Made by a program: the position numbers and the translations under genes. The notes under the pieces were generated by a model that was not told the DNA's origin, searched no databases, and saw nothing but the letters and a program-made list of their open reading frames with translations. Positions 24,936-33,638 of a DNA stretch of 64,000 bases are shown here, piece by piece. Positions within the stretch are counted from its first letter, which is position 1; the number at the start of each line of letters is the position of its first letter. This stretch comes from DATARH01 sp035534855 (lineage in GTDB: Bacteria; Pseudomonadota; Alphaproteobacteria; ATCC43930; CGMCC-115725): contig DATLRD010000031.1 in NCBI GenBank assembly GCA_035534855.1, positions 5,041 through 69,040 on the forward strand, read 5' to 3'.

Positions 24936-25214
24936 ATGCAGACTGCGATTGCCGGCGCCCGGTTCAAGGGCATCGAGATCTTCGAGAACGATCTGTTGTC
25001 GTTTGACGGCACGCCGGCCGAGATCGGCCAGGCGATCCGGTCGCTCGGCCTCAAGGCGGTGACGTTCCAGCCGTTTCGCCTCGCCCACGCAGACGCGTCA
25101 CGTGAGGAGCACGACGGCGGCGTATTGAACCGGCGCCCGCCAGCGCTGTTAACCGGTTTTAGTTGCCACGGGGCAACAATGCTACAAAGCCGGCGGCGCA
25201 GGGCCGCCTGGTGA
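24936..25214 (+). pseudogene. Collapsed 3-dehydroshikimate dehydratase (quiC-like) remnant
   Basis: The ATG at 24936 opens a frame whose start reads MQTAIAG, then ARFKGIEIFENDLL, SFDGTPAEIGQ and VTFQPFR. This is the N-terminus of 3-dehydroshikimate dehydratase, with about 17 residues missing after the first seven. After FQPFR (near 25079) the similarity stops and the frame runs 43 residues of arginine-rich sequence to a TGA at 25212, overlapping the galU leader. The remaining >500 residues of a normal enzyme are absent. So the second step of quinate/shikimate degradation is lost here. Confidence 0.75.
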
Positions 25215-25231
25215 CCGGATCGAGGAGAACG

Positions 25232-26104
25232 ATGCACAAACCCGTGCGCAAAGCGGTTTTTCCCGTGGCCGGGCTCGGCACCCGCATCCTGCCGGCCACC
25301 AAGGCAATGCCCAAGGAGATGCTGACCGTCGTCGACAAGCCGCTGATCCAGTATGCGATGGAGGAGGCGCGCGCGGCGGGCATCGAGGAATTCTATTTCG
25401 TCACCGGCCGCGCCAAGAGCGCGATCGAGGACCATTTCGACGTCGCGTTCGAGCTTGAGGCAACACTGCGCGAGCGCGGCAAGACTGATATGCTCGCCGA
25501 GATGGAGGCGTGGCTGCCCGCCGCGGGCCAGCTCGCCTTTACCCGACAGCAGCGCCCGCTGGGCCTCGGCCACGCCGTGTGGTGCGCCCGCAACCTCGTC
25601 GGCAACGACCCGTTCGCGGTCATCCTGGTCGACGATCTGATGATGTGCGACCCGCCCTGCCTCAAGCAGATGATCGAGGTCTATAACGAGATCGGCGGCA
25701 ACATCGTCGCGGTCGTCGAGGTACCGCGCGAACAAACCAAACGCTATGGCGTGCTCGACATCGTCTCCGACGACGGCCGCTTGGCGCGCGCCAAAGGCGT
25801 CGTCGAAAAGCCTGACCCGGCCGTGGCGCCGTCGAACCTGACGATCATCGGCCGCTACATCATCCAGCCAGAGATTTTCGCCCACTTGGCCAACACCAGA
25901 CCCGGGGCCGGCGGCGAAATCCAGCTCACCGACGGGCTCGCCGCGCTGATCGCCGAAGGGCAGAGCTTTCACGGGCTGCGCACCGCGGGTCGGCGCTTCG
26001 ACTGCGGCGACAAGCTCGGCTTTCTCGAATCCAACCTCGCGCTCGGGCTGGAGCACCCCGAGCTCGGCGGCCCGCTGCGCCGGCTGCTGCAAGGCTATCT
26101 TTGA
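25232..26104 (+). CDS. galU: UTP-glucose-1-phosphate uridylyltransferase
   Basis: A 290-residue nucleotidyltransferase making UDP-glucose for polysaccharide and lipid glycosylation. The N-terminal GLGTRILPATKAMPKEML is diagnostic. AILVDD-type residues (FAVILVDDL), VVEKPDPAVAP, IGRYI and EIQLTDGLAALI follow as expected. GAGGAG precedes the ATG at 25232; the longer frame from 25163 reads the tail of the pseudogene. The phosphohexomutase gene follows 31 bp later, giving a glucose-6-P to glucose-1-P to UDP-glucose pair. Confidence 0.96.
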   Translation: MHKPVRKAVFPVAGLGTRILPATKAMPKEMLTVVDKPLIQYAMEEARAAGIEEFYFVTGRAKSAIEDHFDVAFELEATLRERGKTDMLAEMEAWLPAAGQLAFTRQQRPLGLGHAVWCARNLVGNDPFAVILVDDLMMCDPPCLKQMIEVYNEIGGNIVAVVEVPREQTKRYGVLDIVSDDGRLARAKGVVEKPDPAVAPSNLTIIGRYIIQPEIFAHLANTRPGAGGEIQLTDGLAALIAEGQSFHGLRTAGRRFDCGDKLGFLESNLALGLEHPELGGPLRRLLQGYL

Positions 26105-26135
26105 ACCGCTAATCCTCAGCCCAACGGGAGTGCCG

Positions 26136-27515
26136 ATGCCGCACCGGTTCGATCCTACAATCCTGCGCGAATACGACATTCGCGGCATTGTCGGCGACAC
26201 GCTCACCGCGGCGGACGCGCACGCGCTCGGCCGCTGCTTTGCAGCGACGCTCGCCGCCGCCGGCGGCAAACGGATCGCGGTCGGCTATGACGGGCGGCTG
26301 AGCTCGCCGGAACTGGAGGCGGAGCTGGTCGGCGGGCTCGCCGAAGGCGGCATCGATGTCGTGCGCATCGGACTTGGCCCGACACCGATGCTGTACTTCG
26401 CCGCGGCGACGCTGGGCGTCGACGGCGGGCTGATGGTTACCGGCTCGCACAACCCGCCCGACCATAACGGCTTCAAGATGGTGATGCTGGGCAAGCCGTT
26501 TTTCGGCGAGGCGATCCAGCGTCTTGCCGCCACCGCGCAGTCGCTGGGGCCACCCGCCAACGCCCGCGGCCGAATCGAGCAGCGCAGCGTCTTTGCCGAC
26601 TACCTCGACCGCATCCAGCATGACTACAACGGCGTGCGCATGCTCAAGGTCGCCTGGGACCCGGGCAACGGCGCGACCGGCGACGCGATCACCGCGCTGA
26701 CCCCGGTGCTGCCCGGCGACCACGTGCTGATCAACAACAAGATCGACGGCACCTTCCCGGCCCACCACCCCGACCCGACGGTGCCGGAAAATCTGGTGCA
26801 GCTGCAGGAGACGGTCGCTGCGCAGCATTGCGACCTCGGCATCGCCTTCGACGGCGACGGCGACCGCATCGGCGTGGTCGACGCCAAGGGCCGCATCCTG
26901 TGGGGTGACCAATTGATGATGATCCTGGCGCGCGATGTGCTGGCGACGCTGCCGGGCTCGGCGATCCTCGCCGATGTCAAGGCGAGCCAGGTGCTGTTCG
27001 ACGAGGTTGCCCGCCTCGGCGGCAAGCCGGTGATGGCGCCGACCGGGCATTCGCGAATCAAAGCGCTGCTCGCCGAGAGCGGCGCCCCGCTCGCCGGCGA
27101 GATGAGCGGCCACATCTTTTTCGCCGACCGCTATTTCGGCTACGACGATGCGATCTACGTCGCGGTGCGACTGCTCGGCATCCTCGCCCGCGCCGATCGC
27201 AGCCTTGACGAGATGATCGACGCGCTGCCCCAGGTCATCAACACGCCCGAATTGCGCCTGCCGTGCGACGAGGCGCGGAAATTCAAGATCGTCGAGGAAA
27301 TCCACGAGCGACTGCGGCAGCGCGGCGCCGAAATCACCGCTATCGACGGGGTCCGCGTGCGCAGCGGCGACGGCTGGTGGCTGGTGCGCGCATCAAACAC
27401 CCAGGCGATCGTCGTCGCCCGCGCCGAGGCTGCCAGCGAAGCCGGGTTCGCCGCGGTCAAGGCCGAACTGGCGGCCGAACTCGCCGCCAGCGGCCTCACC
27501 CTGCCGGAAAGCTGA
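26136..27515 (+). CDS. Phosphomannomutase/phosphoglucomutase
   Basis: A 459-residue alpha-D-phosphohexomutase interconverting hexose 6- and 1-phosphates. The phosphoserine loop is TGSHNPPDHNGFK, the metal loop AFDGDGDRIG, the sugar loop GEMSGHIFF and the C-terminal phosphate loop RASNTQ. All are intact. Length and order match AlgC/PgmG. GGGAG lies six bases before the ATG at 26136, which is preferred over a GTG at 26130. It follows galU and probably shares its promoter. Confidence 0.94.
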   Translation: MPHRFDPTILREYDIRGIVGDTLTAADAHALGRCFAATLAAAGGKRIAVGYDGRLSSPELEAELVGGLAEGGIDVVRIGLGPTPMLYFAAATLGVDGGLMVTGSHNPPDHNGFKMVMLGKPFFGEAIQRLAATAQSLGPPANARGRIEQRSVFADYLDRIQHDYNGVRMLKVAWDPGNGATGDAITALTPVLPGDHVLINNKIDGTFPAHHPDPTVPENLVQLQETVAAQHCDLGIAFDGDGDRIGVVDAKGRILWGDQLMMILARDVLATLPGSAILADVKASQVLFDEVARLGGKPVMAPTGHSRIKALLAESGAPLAGEMSGHIFFADRYFGYDDAIYVAVRLLGILARADRSLDEMIDALPQVINTPELRLPCDEARKFKIVEEIHERLRQRGAEITAIDGVRVRSGDGWWLVRASNTQAIVVARAEAASEAGFAAVKAELAAELAASGLTLPES

Positions 27516-27518
27516 TCC

Positions 27519-28952
27519 CTACCGGTTGGCGTAGCGCAGCGCGTCGGGGGGCACCACCTCGCAGGCGATGCGCTTGCGATGCAGCGCAACGCACGCGGCG
27601 CGCGCCGCCTTTGGCGTGAAATGGACCAGCCGCGCGAGATAGAGCGAGTTCCGCTCGCCTTTTGACGGCGAGACGATCTGCTGTGGCTTGCCACGAGTCA
27701 GCGGCAGCTTTGCGGCCTTCCGCACCGCCCGCTCGGCCAATCGCTGTGCGTGATAGGCACCGACCTGGATACCCCAGCGTTCGGCCTCGACGCGCCTGTC
27801 GTCATGCGGCGATTCGTCGGCAGCCTTGGCCGCCGGGGCAGCCGCGTGTGCCGGCGCAGCCGCCCGTGCCGGTGCGACCGCATGCAGCGACTCAGCCGCA
27901 TCGCGCAGCGCCGGCCCGGTATCGCGCAGCGCCGCGACCGCGAGTTTGCCGATTACGTCGCCGCGTCCCGGCGCCGTCGGGATTTCGCGGGCCGCAAGCT
28001 GGGGCGCCGCGGCTACCTGGGTCCGCGCCGGCGCGGGCGCCGCCATCGCGATTGCCGTCACCGCGCCGCGCTCCGGCCCCGGGCCGCCGGCCTCGACCTC
28101 GGCGAAGCCGCGGTTCAGCATCTGCGCCATTTCCTGGTCACGCGAGCGCCATGTGCGCCCGCCCATCACCACACCGATCAAGCGGTGCCCGCCCTGTACC
28201 GCAGAGGTCGCAAGGTTGAAGCCGGAGGCGTTGATGAAACCGGTCTTGATGCCGTCGGCGCCAGGATACCAATCAAGCAGGTGGTCGTGGCCGTTGACGG
28301 TCTCGCCGCGGAAATCAAACGAACGGACCGAGAAATAGCGGTATTCGCGGGGGAAATCGTGAAAGAGTGCCAGCGCCAGCCGGGCTATGTCGCGTGCCGT
28401 CGTGTGCTGCAGCGGATCGGGCAGCCCCGAGGCGTTGTGGTAAAAGGTATTGGTCATGCCGAGCTGCTGAGCCTTGCGGTTCATCCGCTCGGCGAAAGCC
28501 GCCTCGCTGCCGGCCTCGCCTTCGGCGAGCACCGCCGCCGCGTCATTGGCCGATTTGGTCACGATCCCCAGGATCAGGCTACGCACCGAAACCGTGTCGC
28601 CGGGCCGCAGCCCCAGTTTCGACGGCTGTTTAGCGGCGGCCGCCGCCGATACGTAGAACCGCTGATCGAGGCGCAGCCTGCCCTGATTGAGCGCCTCGAA
28701 GGTCAGGTACAGCGTCATCATCTTGGTCAGCGAGGCCGGGTAGGTCAGCGCATCGGCGTTGTTCTGGGCCAGCACCTGGCCGGTGTCGGCGTCCAGCATG
28801 ATCGACTCGAACACCGGCGACCACGCCGGCGCCGAGTGGCGGGCGAGTGCCCGATGGTGGGCAACGTGACGATGGCGTCCCGCCAGGGCCGGCGATGTCA
28901 GGCCGATGGCCCCCATCGCGGCGAATGTAACGCACACCACCAAGCGGCGCAT
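27519..28952 (-). CDS. D-alanyl-D-alanine carboxypeptidase with SPOR domain
   Basis: A 477-residue exported penicillin-binding protein of the DacA type. The signal peptide covers residues 1-24 (ending SPALAG). The catalytic serine S74 and lysine K77 lie in ASLTKM, SAN in TKSANDAAA and KTG in DGIKTGFIN. A low-complexity Ala/Pro linker follows, then a C-terminal SPOR domain (WGIQVGAYHAQRLAERAV) that binds denuded septal glycans. It trims peptidoglycan pentapeptides, probably at the division site. The family start is the ATG at 28952, not the frame opening at 29057. It converges on the phosphohexomutase gene with only 3 bp between stops. Confidence 0.92.
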   Translation of the reverse strand: MRRLVVCVTFAAMGAIGLTSPALAGRHRHVAHHRALARHSAPAWSPVFESIMLDADTGQVLAQNNADALTYPASLTKMMTLYLTFEALNQGRLRLDQRFYVSAAAAAKQPSKLGLRPGDTVSVRSLILGIVTKSANDAAAVLAEGEAGSEAAFAERMNRKAQQLGMTNTFYHNASGLPDPLQHTTARDIARLALALFHDFPREYRYFSVRSFDFRGETVNGHDHLLDWYPGADGIKTGFINASGFNLATSAVQGGHRLIGVVMGGRTWRSRDQEMAQMLNRGFAEVEAGGPGPERGAVTAIAMAAPAPARTQVAAAPQLAAREIPTAPGRGDVIGKLAVAALRDTGPALRDAAESLHAVAPARAAAPAHAAAPAAKAADESPHDDRRVEAERWGIQVGAYHAQRLAERAVRKAAKLPLTRGKPQQIVSPSKGERNSLYLARLVHFTPKAARAACVALHRKRIACEVVPPDALRYANR

Positions 28953-29209
28953 CAATACACCACACCGCACCGGGCCGGAGCCCGGCCCTTCCTTGCCTGC
29001 TGTCTCTGCGCGCACCCTTAACACCCCCCACCCCAGACGAATACGGCCCCCCAGCACGCACCCATCGCCGTCAGGGTAAGGAAAACGGCGACTCCTGTCA
29101 AAGTTCTGAGGCCGGGCGGCCGGCGCGCGCCGGCACGCGACCGCTCAAAAATGACCAAGGCCCGACGCGCTGCCCCCATGCCCTCGCGCGCCTCCTCCGG
29201 TCGCCAAGA

Positions 29210-29224
29210 TTGTGCAATGCACAA
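29210..29224 (+). promoter_or_regulatory. PhaR-type operator candidate 1
   Basis: TTGTGCA-A-TGCACAA is a perfect 15-bp palindrome containing TGC-AAT-GCA. It matches the TGC-N3-GCA core reported for PhaR, the repressor of phasin genes in alphaproteobacteria. It lies 84 bp before the start of the phasin-like gene. A TTGCGCAA palindrome follows at 29231-29238. Confidence 0.55.
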
Positions 29225-29266
29225 AATTGCTTGCGCAAACCGTATCTCATACTTATCTTTTCATTG

Positions 29267-29275
29267 TGCGCCGCA
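29267..29275 (+). promoter_or_regulatory. PhaR-type operator candidate 2
   Basis: TGC-GCC-GCA has the same TGC-N3-GCA layout as candidate 1 and lies 33 bp before the ATG at 29308. It therefore overlaps the likely transcription start region. Without flanking palindromic bases it is weaker than candidate 1. Confidence 0.4.
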
Positions 29276-29307
29276 GCATCGGCGCGCCCCGATCGGATGA
29301 GGACGCG

Positions 29308-29769
29308 ATGAGCGAATCCCGCACCAAGCGCCTGCCCCAGCAACACGCCCCGGCGACCCCGCCGCAACCAACTGCGGCCGAGGCGCCCACCGTAGCGACC
29401 GCCGCGCCGCCGGTTACCGCAGCGCCAGGCCGCACGATGCCGCCGCCGAGACCCGCAGGCGCCGGCTGTATCGACCCCTTTGCTGCGTTTGACGCGGCGC
29501 GCGCCGCGTTCACCGGCAGCACCGTCGCGGTTGCCGACGAGATGGCCGACATGATGCGCGTCGGCATCGACAGCGCCACCGACGCCGCGACCGGTCTGCT
29601 CACCGCCAAGACGCTCAGCGATGGATTTGCGGTCAATGCCCGGCTGGCCAGCCGTAACGTCGATGCGGCACTGGCGCGGTCGTTGCGCCTGACCGAACTC
29701 GGCACCCGCCTCGCCACCGAGGCGTGGGAAAAGCTGATGCCGATGTTCGGCACCACCTCGGCGCGTTAG
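29308..29769 (+). CDS. Phasin family protein
   Basis: A 153-residue protein. The first ~60 residues are a Pro/Ala/Thr-rich linker. The rest is predicted helical with a phasin-like amphipathic pattern (DPFAAFDAARAAF, VADEMADMMR, ALARSLRLTELGTRLATEAWEKLM). Phasins coat polyhydroxyalkanoate granules. The ATG at 29308 has GAGG six bases upstream, and the upstream palindromes resemble PhaR sites, which supports the call. The helical part is short for a phasin, so the family assignment rests partly on context. Confidence 0.7.
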   Translation: MSESRTKRLPQQHAPATPPQPTAAEAPTVATAAPPVTAAPGRTMPPPRPAGAGCIDPFAAFDAARAAFTGSTVAVADEMADMMRVGIDSATDAATGLLTAKTLSDGFAVNARLASRNVDAALARSLRLTELGTRLATEAWEKLMPMFGTTSAR

Positions 29770-29824
29770 CACCACTCTCTGTCGGGCCGCGGGTGCCGAA
29801 CACCATGCTTGGTGCGAGACGCCT

Positions 29825-29845
29825 GCCCGCTCGGTCGAAGCGGGC
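29825..29845. terminator. Possible bidirectional hairpin between converging genes
   Basis: GCCCGCT at 29825-29831 pairs with AGCGGGC at 29839-29845 around a 7-nt loop. It lies between the stop of the phasin-like gene and the convergent GMC oxidoreductase stop. There is no T-tract on either side. Confidence 0.4.
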
Positions 29846-31480
29846 TCAGTCGAAGAGTGTCGCCAGGCGCTTTTTGATGCTGTCGGCGATATAGAGCGCT
29901 AGCGCCTGGATCGTCGATGTCGGGTTCACCCCGCCAGAGGTGACCCAGATGCTGCCGTCGACGATGAACAGGTTCTTCACGTCGTGGCTGCGCCCCCACT
30001 CGTTGACCACGGACCGCTCGGGGTCGAGGCCCATGCGCGCGGTGCCCAACAGGTGGCCCGGGTAGTTCAGCACGGTACGGGAGCACGAGATGCTCCGCGC
30101 GCCGGCCGCCTCCAGAATCTCCGATGCGCGGGCGATGCCGTGCTCCATCATGCGGCGCGTGTTTTCGCCGATCGCATAGTCGATCTTTGGCGCCGGGATG
30201 CCGTTGCTGTCTTTCAGCACCGGGTCGAGCGTGACGCGGTTGTGCTCTTCCGGCAAATCCTCGCAGGCAACGCCGATCAGCAGGCGGCGATAGTGCAGCG
30301 TGCGAAACACGCGGTGATGGTCGCGGCCCCACGGCAGGCGGCCGGCGGCCATGCTGGTGATCGCCTCGTTCGCCGGCCCGGTGCCGCGGGTGAACTGCAG
30401 CGTGTAGCCGCGCACGAAGTCGCGCGACGGGTCGGTCTCGTAGAATTCCTTGCTCCACATCACCGTCTGCGGCCCGCGGTCGCCGTCGACCTCGTCGTCG
30501 ACATAGCCGAACACCATCGGCCACGGGTGCAGCATCAGGTTTTTGCCGACCAGACTGGACGAGTTGGCCAGTCCGGTGGGAAACCGCGCCGAGGCCGAGT
30601 TGAGCAGCAGCCGCGGCGTGCCGATACCGTTCGCCGCCAGAATCACCATTTCCGCCGGCTGGAACCGCTCCACCCCCTCCGAATCGTAATAGACGACCCC
30701 CGACGCCATGCCCTGCTCGTTGGTGGTGATCTGCCGCACCCGGCAGCGGGTGCGCAGATCGACCCGCGCGCGCAGCGCCTGCGGCCAATAGGTGATGTCG
30801 ACGCTCGCCTTCGCGCCCTGGGCACAACCCGGCGTGCAGTGGCCAAGGTTGATGCACTTGGCTCGCCCGTCATATTCGGTCGTGGCAACCGCAATGTCGG
30901 ACGGCCACCAGTGCCATCCCAGCCGGTTCATCGCCTGCGCGTAGCGCGTGCCGGTCCTGCCCAGCGGTACCGGCGGCATCGTCGGCTGATGCGGCGGATA
31001 GGCCGGGTCGCCGGCCAGCCCGGCGACGCCCGTCATGCGGTCGTTTTCGGCGAAATACGGTTCGAGCGTCCAGTAATCGACCGGCCAGTCGTCCGCCACG
31101 CCATCCAGCGTCCGCACCCGGAAATCGGACGGGTGCAGGCGCGGATAATGCGCCGTAAACAGGATCGTGCCGCCGCCGACGCCGTTGAAGTTGGCGATCT
31201 TCATCAACGAGTTGTCATCGTTAACCGGGTAGTCGGTGTCGCGCGCGCGGCGGTTGGGGAGGATGTCGAAATCGGCGTAGCGCCGCGCCTCCCAGTCGCG
31301 GCCGTTGGTCGGAAATTCAGTCGGCTTGATCCAGTCGCCCTGTTCGAGGCACAGGATCTTCATCCGCGTCTCGGCGAGGCTCCAGGCCACCGCGGCTCCA
31401 GAGGCGCCGGCGCCGATGATCAGCACATCGACGATCTCGTCGGTCGGCCGGGCCGTTTCGGGGTTCGCATCCGCCGCCAT
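29846..31480 (-). CDS. GMC family FAD oxidoreductase
   Basis: A 544-residue flavoenzyme. The ADP-binding loop VLIIGAGASGAAVAWSLAE, FNGVGGGTILFTAHYPR and the C-terminal GTARMGLDPERSVVNEWGRSHDVKNLFIVDGS are GMC signatures. Histidine and asparagine candidates for the active site lie in NYPGHLLGT and GGVNPTSTIQ. Two cysteines in HCTPGCAQGAK resemble those in membrane-associated sugar/alcohol dehydrogenase large subunits. The preceding gene encodes the matching small subunit, 1 bp upstream (TGAC then ATG). It probably oxidises a sugar or alcohol and feeds a cytochrome. No Tat signal is visible. Confidence 0.88.
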   Translation of the reverse strand: MAADANPETARPTDEIVDVLIIGAGASGAAVAWSLAETRMKILCLEQGDWIKPTEFPTNGRDWEARRYADFDILPNRRARDTDYPVNDDNSLMKIANFNGVGGGTILFTAHYPRLHPSDFRVRTLDGVADDWPVDYWTLEPYFAENDRMTGVAGLAGDPAYPPHQPTMPPVPLGRTGTRYAQAMNRLGWHWWPSDIAVATTEYDGRAKCINLGHCTPGCAQGAKASVDITYWPQALRARVDLRTRCRVRQITTNEQGMASGVVYYDSEGVERFQPAEMVILAANGIGTPRLLLNSASARFPTGLANSSSLVGKNLMLHPWPMVFGYVDDEVDGDRGPQTVMWSKEFYETDPSRDFVRGYTLQFTRGTGPANEAITSMAAGRLPWGRDHHRVFRTLHYRRLLIGVACEDLPEEHNRVTLDPVLKDSNGIPAPKIDYAIGENTRRMMEHGIARASEILEAAGARSISCSRTVLNYPGHLLGTARMGLDPERSVVNEWGRSHDVKNLFIVDGSIWVTSGGVNPTSTIQALALYIADSIKKRLATLFD

Positions 31481-31481
31481 G

Positions 31482-31955
31482 TCACCGCCCTGTGCCGTCG
31501 ACGTCGCGCCACATTCGCGGCCGGCCGCGCACCGCATCGAGCAGCGACCAATCGCCCTGTTCCACTACATGACCTTTGGGATAGGGCGGCCGCGGATCGA
31601 GACCCAGGGCGCGTATCACCCGGTCGTCGCGGTAATAGCATTGCAGCACGGCGCGCCCGAGCGCGGTGATGAGCGGGCCCTCGCAGCCGAGCAGGCTCAT
31701 CGCCGCCGCCGCCGCCTGCGCCTCGTCGAGCCCGGCAAAATCGCCGCCGGCGATGTCGCGCAGCATCGCCAGCGCCTGGCGGACCGCGTTACGGTCGCGC
31801 CCCAGCGATCGGGCAATGTCCGTGGAGATGACCGCGTCATCCGCACCCGGCACACCGTATTCGGCGCTGGCCGGCACCATGAAGCCGGCGAGTCGGCGCA
31901 GTTCCCTCGCCTCCGCCGCCGTCAGTTCAGATTCGGGATCGTTGGTCGTGCCCAT
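31482..31955 (-). CDS. Gluconate 2-dehydrogenase subunit 3-like protein
   Basis: A 157-residue protein (TAAEARELRRLAGFMVPASAEYGVPGADD, then Asp/Ala-rich helices and CYYRDDRVIRALGLDPRPPYPKGH). The pattern fits the small gamma subunit of gluconate 2-dehydrogenase-type complexes, which binds the GMC subunit and usually helps export. The ATG at 31955 is chosen because the family starts with this segment. The frame open to 32084 has no support. No signal peptide is visible, in contrast to most members. It is encoded directly before the GMC gene. Confidence 0.75.
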   Translation of the reverse strand: MGTTNDPESELTAAEARELRRLAGFMVPASAEYGVPGADDAVISTDIARSLGRDRNAVRQALAMLRDIAGGDFAGLDEAQAAAAAMSLLGCEGPLITALGRAVLQCYYRDDRVIRALGLDPRPPYPKGHVVEQGDWSLLDAVRGRPRMWRDVDGTGR

Positions 31956-32126
31956 TGCACGCGCCAATCTGAGGCAGGCAGGGATGTTGCGCAACGGCTG
32001 AGTATGCGCCCGCGCCTGTGCGCATGCGGCTTGTCCCGCCGGCGTGATTGCGGGAAATTCGCGGCCCCGATCTCCGGCCGGCACCGATCAGACGCAATGA
32101 AGCAGATTTCGACAGGAGGGTACCGC

Positions 32127-33638
32127 ATGGTGCGTGATCGCGGCGACGCGAGAACCGGCCCGCGTTTCGCCGCCGCGCTGGCCGTGGCGGCCGTGATCGC
32201 CGGGCTGTGCCGCCCGGCCGCGGCCCAGCAGCTGCCGGGGTATCCGTCGCCGATGCCGTGGCCGGCGACCGAGGTCGAAGCGGCGGCGTCGGCAGCCCTC
32301 GCCTCGGCCGACGCGGCCGGGCATGCGGCATCGATGCACGCCGCTTCCGCCGCGCCCGCCGCACCTGCGCCCGTAACACCGGCGCCCGCGGCCCCGCCGT
32401 CGGCACCTGCCGCCGCCGCGGCGGCGGCAGGCCCAACCGCGGCGACAGACCCAACCGCGGCGGCGGCAGGCCCAACCGAGGTGGGGGCAAGCCCAACCGA
32501 GGTGGCGCCCAAGACCGACCTGGATGCATATCTGCTCGGCCGGCTGTGCACCGACGATCTGCGCGCCAACGAAGAGGACCGCATCTACGGGCTGATCAGC
32601 CTGACGGTGCGCGACACGCTCGGCTATAACGGTATTCGCGTCACCGCCCCGCTGGTCGACGAGGCGGTGCAGGATGCGCTGGACAACATGATCAAGGATT
32701 GTCTGGGGCTGGCCAAGACCGCCCCCCCCGACCTCCTCGGAGCCGCCATCGACATCATCCAGCGCGCGACCCTCGCCCGGGCGCAGGAACGCGAGGAACC
32801 TGGCCGCGCGGGCGGGCCACCGGCCGCCGAGGAGACCGCCGCCGAGCGCTCCGAACAGCACACCAGACGCGAGATCAACCGTCACCTGCGGCGTCCGCTG
32901 GGCAGGCCGACCGCTGCCGACCTGTCCGAGGAGCTGACCCCGTGGGAGATCGATGCCTGGCTCGACGGTCTGTCGCCGCGCGAGCGCGCGCTCGCGCTGT
33001 TCCAGTACGCCTCGGACGTGACGCCGCAGGAGGTCGCCGACGCGGTCGGCATCTCGCTCGCCGCGCTGAAGCGCAACTCCACAATCCCGCGAAAGAACCT
33101 GCTGTGGTACTTCCGCGAGGATGAAGACAGCACCCCGGCGCTGCCCGATACGGGACCGGCGATCCAGTACCGCGAGGCCGGCACGCCGTTGACCAGCGTG
33201 GCGCAGCCCGTGGCCGCCGCGGGCGGCCCGGCCGCGCCGCCGGCACTGCACATCACCGGCATCAGCCGCGAGCTGTACGGCGGCTGGTCGCTGCTCGCCA
33301 CGGTCACCGGGCTGCCGCCCGATCAAAGCCTCGACATTCCCGGACCGATCATCGTCGCCGCCGGCAGCGGCGACACCGAACGCCGCCTGATCGTCACCCG
33401 CGCGCTCGAGATCACCAAACCTGACGCAGAAGTGCGCCGGTTTCTGCTCAAGGCCTATACGCTCGACGGCGAAAATGGCGGCGTCGGCTATCACGACACG
33501 CTTCACTTGGTCGCCGGCCACGTCGACAACCCCGAAGCGCTGCAGACGCTCGGCAACCCAGACCTGGCCAATGTCGAGATCGCGCGCTGCCTGTGGCACG
33601 ATTACGGCAAGGCCGCCGATCCCGGCCTGTGCCGATAG
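32127..33638 (+). CDS. Exported protein with low-complexity N-terminus and sigma-region-4-like helix-turn-helix
   Basis: A 503-residue protein of unknown function. AGGAGG seven bases before the ATG at 32127 decides the start and exposes a signal peptide (RFAAALAVAAVIAGLCRPAAAQ). About 100 residues of Ala/Pro/Thr low complexity follow, including four near-repeats of PTAAA/PTEVG type. An acidic helical part then contains LSPRERALALFQYASDVTPQEVADAVGISLAALKR, which looks like a sigma-70 region 4/LuxR-type helix-turn-helix. The last ~150 residues are beta-rich. An HTH in a predicted secreted protein is odd: the export signal may instead be a membrane anchor. Four cysteines are present in the mature part. 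Confidence 0.7.
   Translation: MVRDRGDARTGPRFAAALAVAAVIAGLCRPAAAQQLPGYPSPMPWPATEVEAAASAALASADAAGHAASMHAASAAPAAPAPVTPAPAAPPSAPAAAAAAAGPTAATDPTAAAAGPTEVGASPTEVAPKTDLDAYLLGRLCTDDLRANEEDRIYGLISLTVRDTLGYNGIRVTAPLVDEAVQDALDNMIKDCLGLAKTAPPDLLGAAIDIIQRATLARAQEREEPGRAGGPPAAEETAAERSEQHTRREINRHLRRPLGRPTAADLSEELTPWEIDAWLDGLSPRERALALFQYASDVTPQEVADAVGISLAALKRNSTIPRKNLLWYFREDEDSTPALPDTGPAIQYREAGTPLTSVAQPVAAAGGPAAPPALHITGISRELYGGWSLLATVTGLPPDQSLDIPGPIIVAAGSGDTERRLIVTRALEITKPDAEVRRFLLKAYTLDGENGGVGYHDTLHLVAGHVDNPEALQTLGNPDLANVEIARCLWHDYGKAADPGLCR
32430..32515 (+). repeat. Degenerate in-gene repeats encoding PTAAA/PTEVG units
   Basis: Four imperfect units of about 18-21 nt begin CCCAACCG and encode PTAATD, PTAAAAG, PTEVGAS and PTEVAPK inside the exported protein. 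They probably arose by slippage in the low-complexity region and can vary in number between strains. Confidence 0.6.

Larger units (their letters stand above)
28953..29307. other. 355-bp divergent intergenic region
   Basis: No convincing gene is seen. It holds the leader of the carboxypeptidase gene, with a perfect hairpin GGGCCGG-AGC-CCGGCCC at 28972-28988, and the promoter region of the phasin-like gene. That promoter has two TGC-N3-GCA sites and an 8-bp palindrome (listed separately). The stretch 29200-29270 is clearly richer in A and T than the surroundings. Confidence 0.6.
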
